Shown here one piece after another: positions 62,095-64,000 of a stretch of DNA of 64,000 nucleotides; the stretch's first letter is position 1, and every line of letters begins with the position of its first letter. A program made the position numbers and the translations under genes. The notes below the pieces were generated by a model. That model did no database searches. It saw only the letters and a program-made list of their open reading frames with translations, and had not been told where the DNA came from. The stretch comes from Staphylococcus gallinarum (GTDB lineage: Bacteria > Bacillota > Bacilli > Staphylococcales > Staphylococcaceae), in contig NZ_JXCF01000001.1 in assembly GCF_000875895.1 (NCBI RefSeq), positions 186,001-250,000 of the forward strand, given 5' to 3'.

Positions 62095-63702
62095 ATGAGT
62101 GAAAAATTTGCTCTTTGGCACATGCTTTTTTTACAGTATTTAAAGCGCGACTGGAAAAAATTAATGATTTGGGTGCTATCTGTTGCTATATTTTCTGCAG
62201 GATTTGTTCCTTCTTTTAAAGAAATGTCCAAAGGAAATGGGCTCATTGGTATGTTTGAAACATTACAAAACCCTGCGATGATCTCTATCATTGGCCCTAC
62301 TCCTATAGAAACAGCGAAAGACTACACTTTGGGCGCGATGTACGCACATGAAATGCTACTGTTTTGCGGACTATGTTCAATGATTGTGTCCATGTTACAT
62401 GTGATTAGTCATACACGTAAAGAAGAGGAATTGGGACTTACTGAACTAGTACGTTCATTTCATGTTGGGCGACAAGCAAATTCTCTTGCTGCATTTATAG
62501 AAATCTTATTAGTTAACGTGTTAATATCGTTGCTTATATTTGGGATTATGATGAGCTTTAATGTAGATACAATTACCATGCAAGGCTCATTGCTCTTTGG
62601 CATCTCAATAGGTATGACTGGGATTATGGGAGGTAGCATTGCACTCATAATGTCTCAAATCATGCCATCCGCTTCATCTGCTACTGGTGCATCTCTTGGT
62701 ATTGTAGGTTTATTATATATCCTTCGTGCCGGTACAGACGTTTCTAATATTGATTTGTCTTATGCTAACCCGCTTGGTTGGAGCTATCTTGGATATCCTT
62801 TTACAGATAATCATTGGTATCCAATCATCATGGCAATCCTATTTAATATGGTAGTCGTTATTATCGCTATGATACTTGAAGGCAAACGCGATATGGGTGC
62901 GAGTTATATACCTGAGCTAAAAGGAAAAGCACATGCTAAAAAATCATTATTGTCTATCCATGGCTTATTATTTAAAATTAATAAAACAGCAATTATCAGC
63001 TGGATTATTGCCTTTATAACTATGGGTATAGCTTACGGTTCAATTTATGGCGATATGCAGAATTTCATAAAAGGTAATGCACTGATTAAACAAATGTTTG
63101 CTAATTCTAACGCTTCCCTAGAATCTTCATTCACTAGTACGATAATGATCATTATGGTGAGTCTCGTAACGATATTACCAATTGCAATTGTTAATAAATT
63201 ATTCTCTGAAGAAAGTAAATTTCGTTTTAGTCAAATCTTCCCTACTAAAGTAACGCGCGGTAGACTTTATTGGACCACGATTGGATTAGCATTATTGTTT
63301 ATCATTATAAGTGTTTTAGCGGTTACCCTTAGCCTAGGTGGAACTGCATTAACTGTAATGGATGGACATGTTGAGTTAAAGCTTATAGATTTTCTTGCCG
63401 CTGGGTGTAACTATTTTCCAGCAATATTATTTTTCACAGGGCTAGCTACTTTGGCGCTTGGCTGGGCACCGAGACTTGGCAAATTAACTTATGCTTATCT
63501 TGGCTATAATTTTGCTATCAATTATTTTGGTGGTATTTTAGATTTACCTGACTGGTTTTCAAAAACAGCACTATTTAATTGGCTTCCTCAAATGCCAAAA
63601 GAAAGCTTTGAAATCATGCCATTTACGATTATGACTTTAATTAGTATCATCTTGATTATTCTAGGTTATGTTGGCTATAGAAATCGAGATTTAATTGGAT
63701 AA
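62095..63702 (+). CDS. ABC exporter permease (polyketide-antibiotic exporter-like)
   Basis: A 535-residue integral membrane protein with about 12 helices in two similar halves, so one chain can form the whole pore. The pattern (N-terminal YLKRDWKKLMIWVLSVAIFSAG, TRKEEELGLTELVRSFHVGR, the second half SEESKFRFSQIFPTKVTRGRLYW) resembles the COG3559/TnrB3-type exporters of antibiotics. Both LTELVRS...GR and RFSQIFPTKVTRGR are coupling-helix regions repeated in the two halves. Likely exports a toxic amphiphile sensed by the TetR protein. Start: ATG after AGGAGGTG. Confidence 0.88.
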   Translation: MSEKFALWHMLFLQYLKRDWKKLMIWVLSVAIFSAGFVPSFKEMSKGNGLIGMFETLQNPAMISIIGPTPIETAKDYTLGAMYAHEMLLFCGLCSMIVSMLHVISHTRKEEELGLTELVRSFHVGRQANSLAAFIEILLVNVLISLLIFGIMMSFNVDTITMQGSLLFGISIGMTGIMGGSIALIMSQIMPSASSATGASLGIVGLLYILRAGTDVSNIDLSYANPLGWSYLGYPFTDNHWYPIIMAILFNMVVVIIAMILEGKRDMGASYIPELKGKAHAKKSLLSIHGLLFKINKTAIISWIIAFITMGIAYGSIYGDMQNFIKGNALIKQMFANSNASLESSFTSTIMIIMVSLVTILPIAIVNKLFSEESKFRFSQIFPTKVTRGRLYWTTIGLALLFIIISVLAVTLSLGGTALTVMDGHVELKLIDFLAAGCNYFPAILFFTGLATLALGWAPRLGKLTYAYLGYNFAINYFGGILDLPDWFSKTALFNWLPQMPKESFEIMPFTIMTLISIILIILGYVGYRNRDLIG

Positions 63703-63901
63703 ACAATTTATTTGAAAAAAAACGAACTAAACAATACGTTCCATTATAAATTACCAATCCTCCTATTTATAACAAAAACAATACACATAGAACTAAGATA
63801 CTTTTAAACGCGGTTTTATAGGTAGTCATACCAGTCAAAGATGACTTCTAGGATAGTGTAATTAAATAAGTGAACTACGCAGATAAATGATTATAAATAT
63901 A
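63703..63901. other. Gene-free stretch after the ABC operon
   Basis: AT-rich, with no reading frame, promoter pair or strong hairpin I would name before the terminator at 63902. Confidence 0.45.
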
Positions 63902-63942
63902 AAGGCAGTAAATGAATGTATAAACTCATTTACTGCCTTGTT
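63902..63942. terminator. Hairpin terminator near the window end
   Basis: Perfect 12-bp stem GGCAGTAAATGA with a 10-base loop and complement, flanked by AAA and TTGTT. It is 200 bases after the permease stop, so it may belong to this operon or to a converging gene beyond the window. Confidence 0.75.
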
Positions 63943-64000
63943 CATAGATTATATCTGTGCTTCCTTTTTCCATCTCCTAAGTGTCAGTTTATTTTAACTA

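Noticed and set aside
1..64000. CRISPR arrays, tRNA or rRNA genes, riboswitch aptamers, phage genes
   Set aside because: Looked for repeat-spacer periodicity, cloverleaf-like ends and known aptamer cores; none was convincing in this window.

Overview
The window reads as the chromosome of a coagulase-negative Staphylococcus. It is AT-rich, has Gram-positive AGGAGG-type ribosome binding sites, cre boxes, a Zur box, a SpsB-like signal peptidase, an Fst-type toxin locus and staphylococcal-looking intergenic repeats. Combined myo-inositol, sorbitol and sucrose catabolism points to an environmental or food-associated species (for example the saprophyticus/xylosus/equorum area), but I cannot fix the species from sequence alone. 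I saw no rRNA, tRNA, CRISPR array, prophage or plasmid functions.

Layout. 1-1350: the end of a coiled-coil membrane protein and a small two-helix membrane protein. 1397-15039: a complete myo-inositol catabolic region. One operon (iolA-iolB-iolC-iolE-iolJ-iolG plus an extra TIM-barrel isomerase) runs leftwards from a control region shared with the divergent DeoR-type repressor gene iolR. A second leftward group holds iolT, iolD, iolH and iolI. The control sequences are readable: three tandem 11-bp IolR-like operators, sigma-A promoters and three cre sites. 15251-22978: an amino acid permease, a CoA-transferase with a divergent TetR regulator, a 4Fe-4S protein, two flavin reductases, an IS200 remnant, a DUF5996 protein and a small acetyltransferase. 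23109-28199: a sorbitol PTS operon (srlD, PRD regulator, gutM, EIIC, EIIBC, EIIA) with a cre. 28495-31080: a patchy accessory stretch with two tiny membrane proteins, a stand-alone NRPS-type condensation protein, a ketopantoate reductase remnant and a structured repeat inside another gene remnant.

31179-36000: an SDR with a divergent TetR regulator, and an LLM-class flavin monooxygenase followed by a sodium:solute symporter. 36150-36455: a type I toxin-antitoxin locus of the Fst/PepA1 family whose toxin has only 31 codons. 36582-43241: a small HTH protein, a secreted Apf/SceD-like protein, glpT, an arylamine N-acetyltransferase, a GNAT enzyme, an AEC permease and a LysR regulator. 43339-50977: an M20 peptidase and a MSOX-type oxidase, an SDR, an aldo/keto reductase, and a second LLM monooxygenase translationally coupled to a BCCT transporter. 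51271-55927: small membrane proteins, a signal peptidase I, a Zur-controlled CobW GTPase and PhnA. 56119-60197: a sucrose-type permease/GH32/LacI module. 60450-63702: a TetR-ABC exporter operon.

The region works mainly as a carbohydrate-scavenging and redox/detoxification segment. Sugar modules are kept off by local repressors (IolR, ScrR-like, GutR/GutM) and by CcpA through at least six cre boxes. The most unusual observations are the complete Fst-type locus with readable antisense promoter, hairpins and direct repeats; two genes (the BCCT transporter and the ABC-linked TetR) whose only well-placed start codon appears to be AUU; and the repeated pairing of an LLM monooxygenase with an unrelated transporter.
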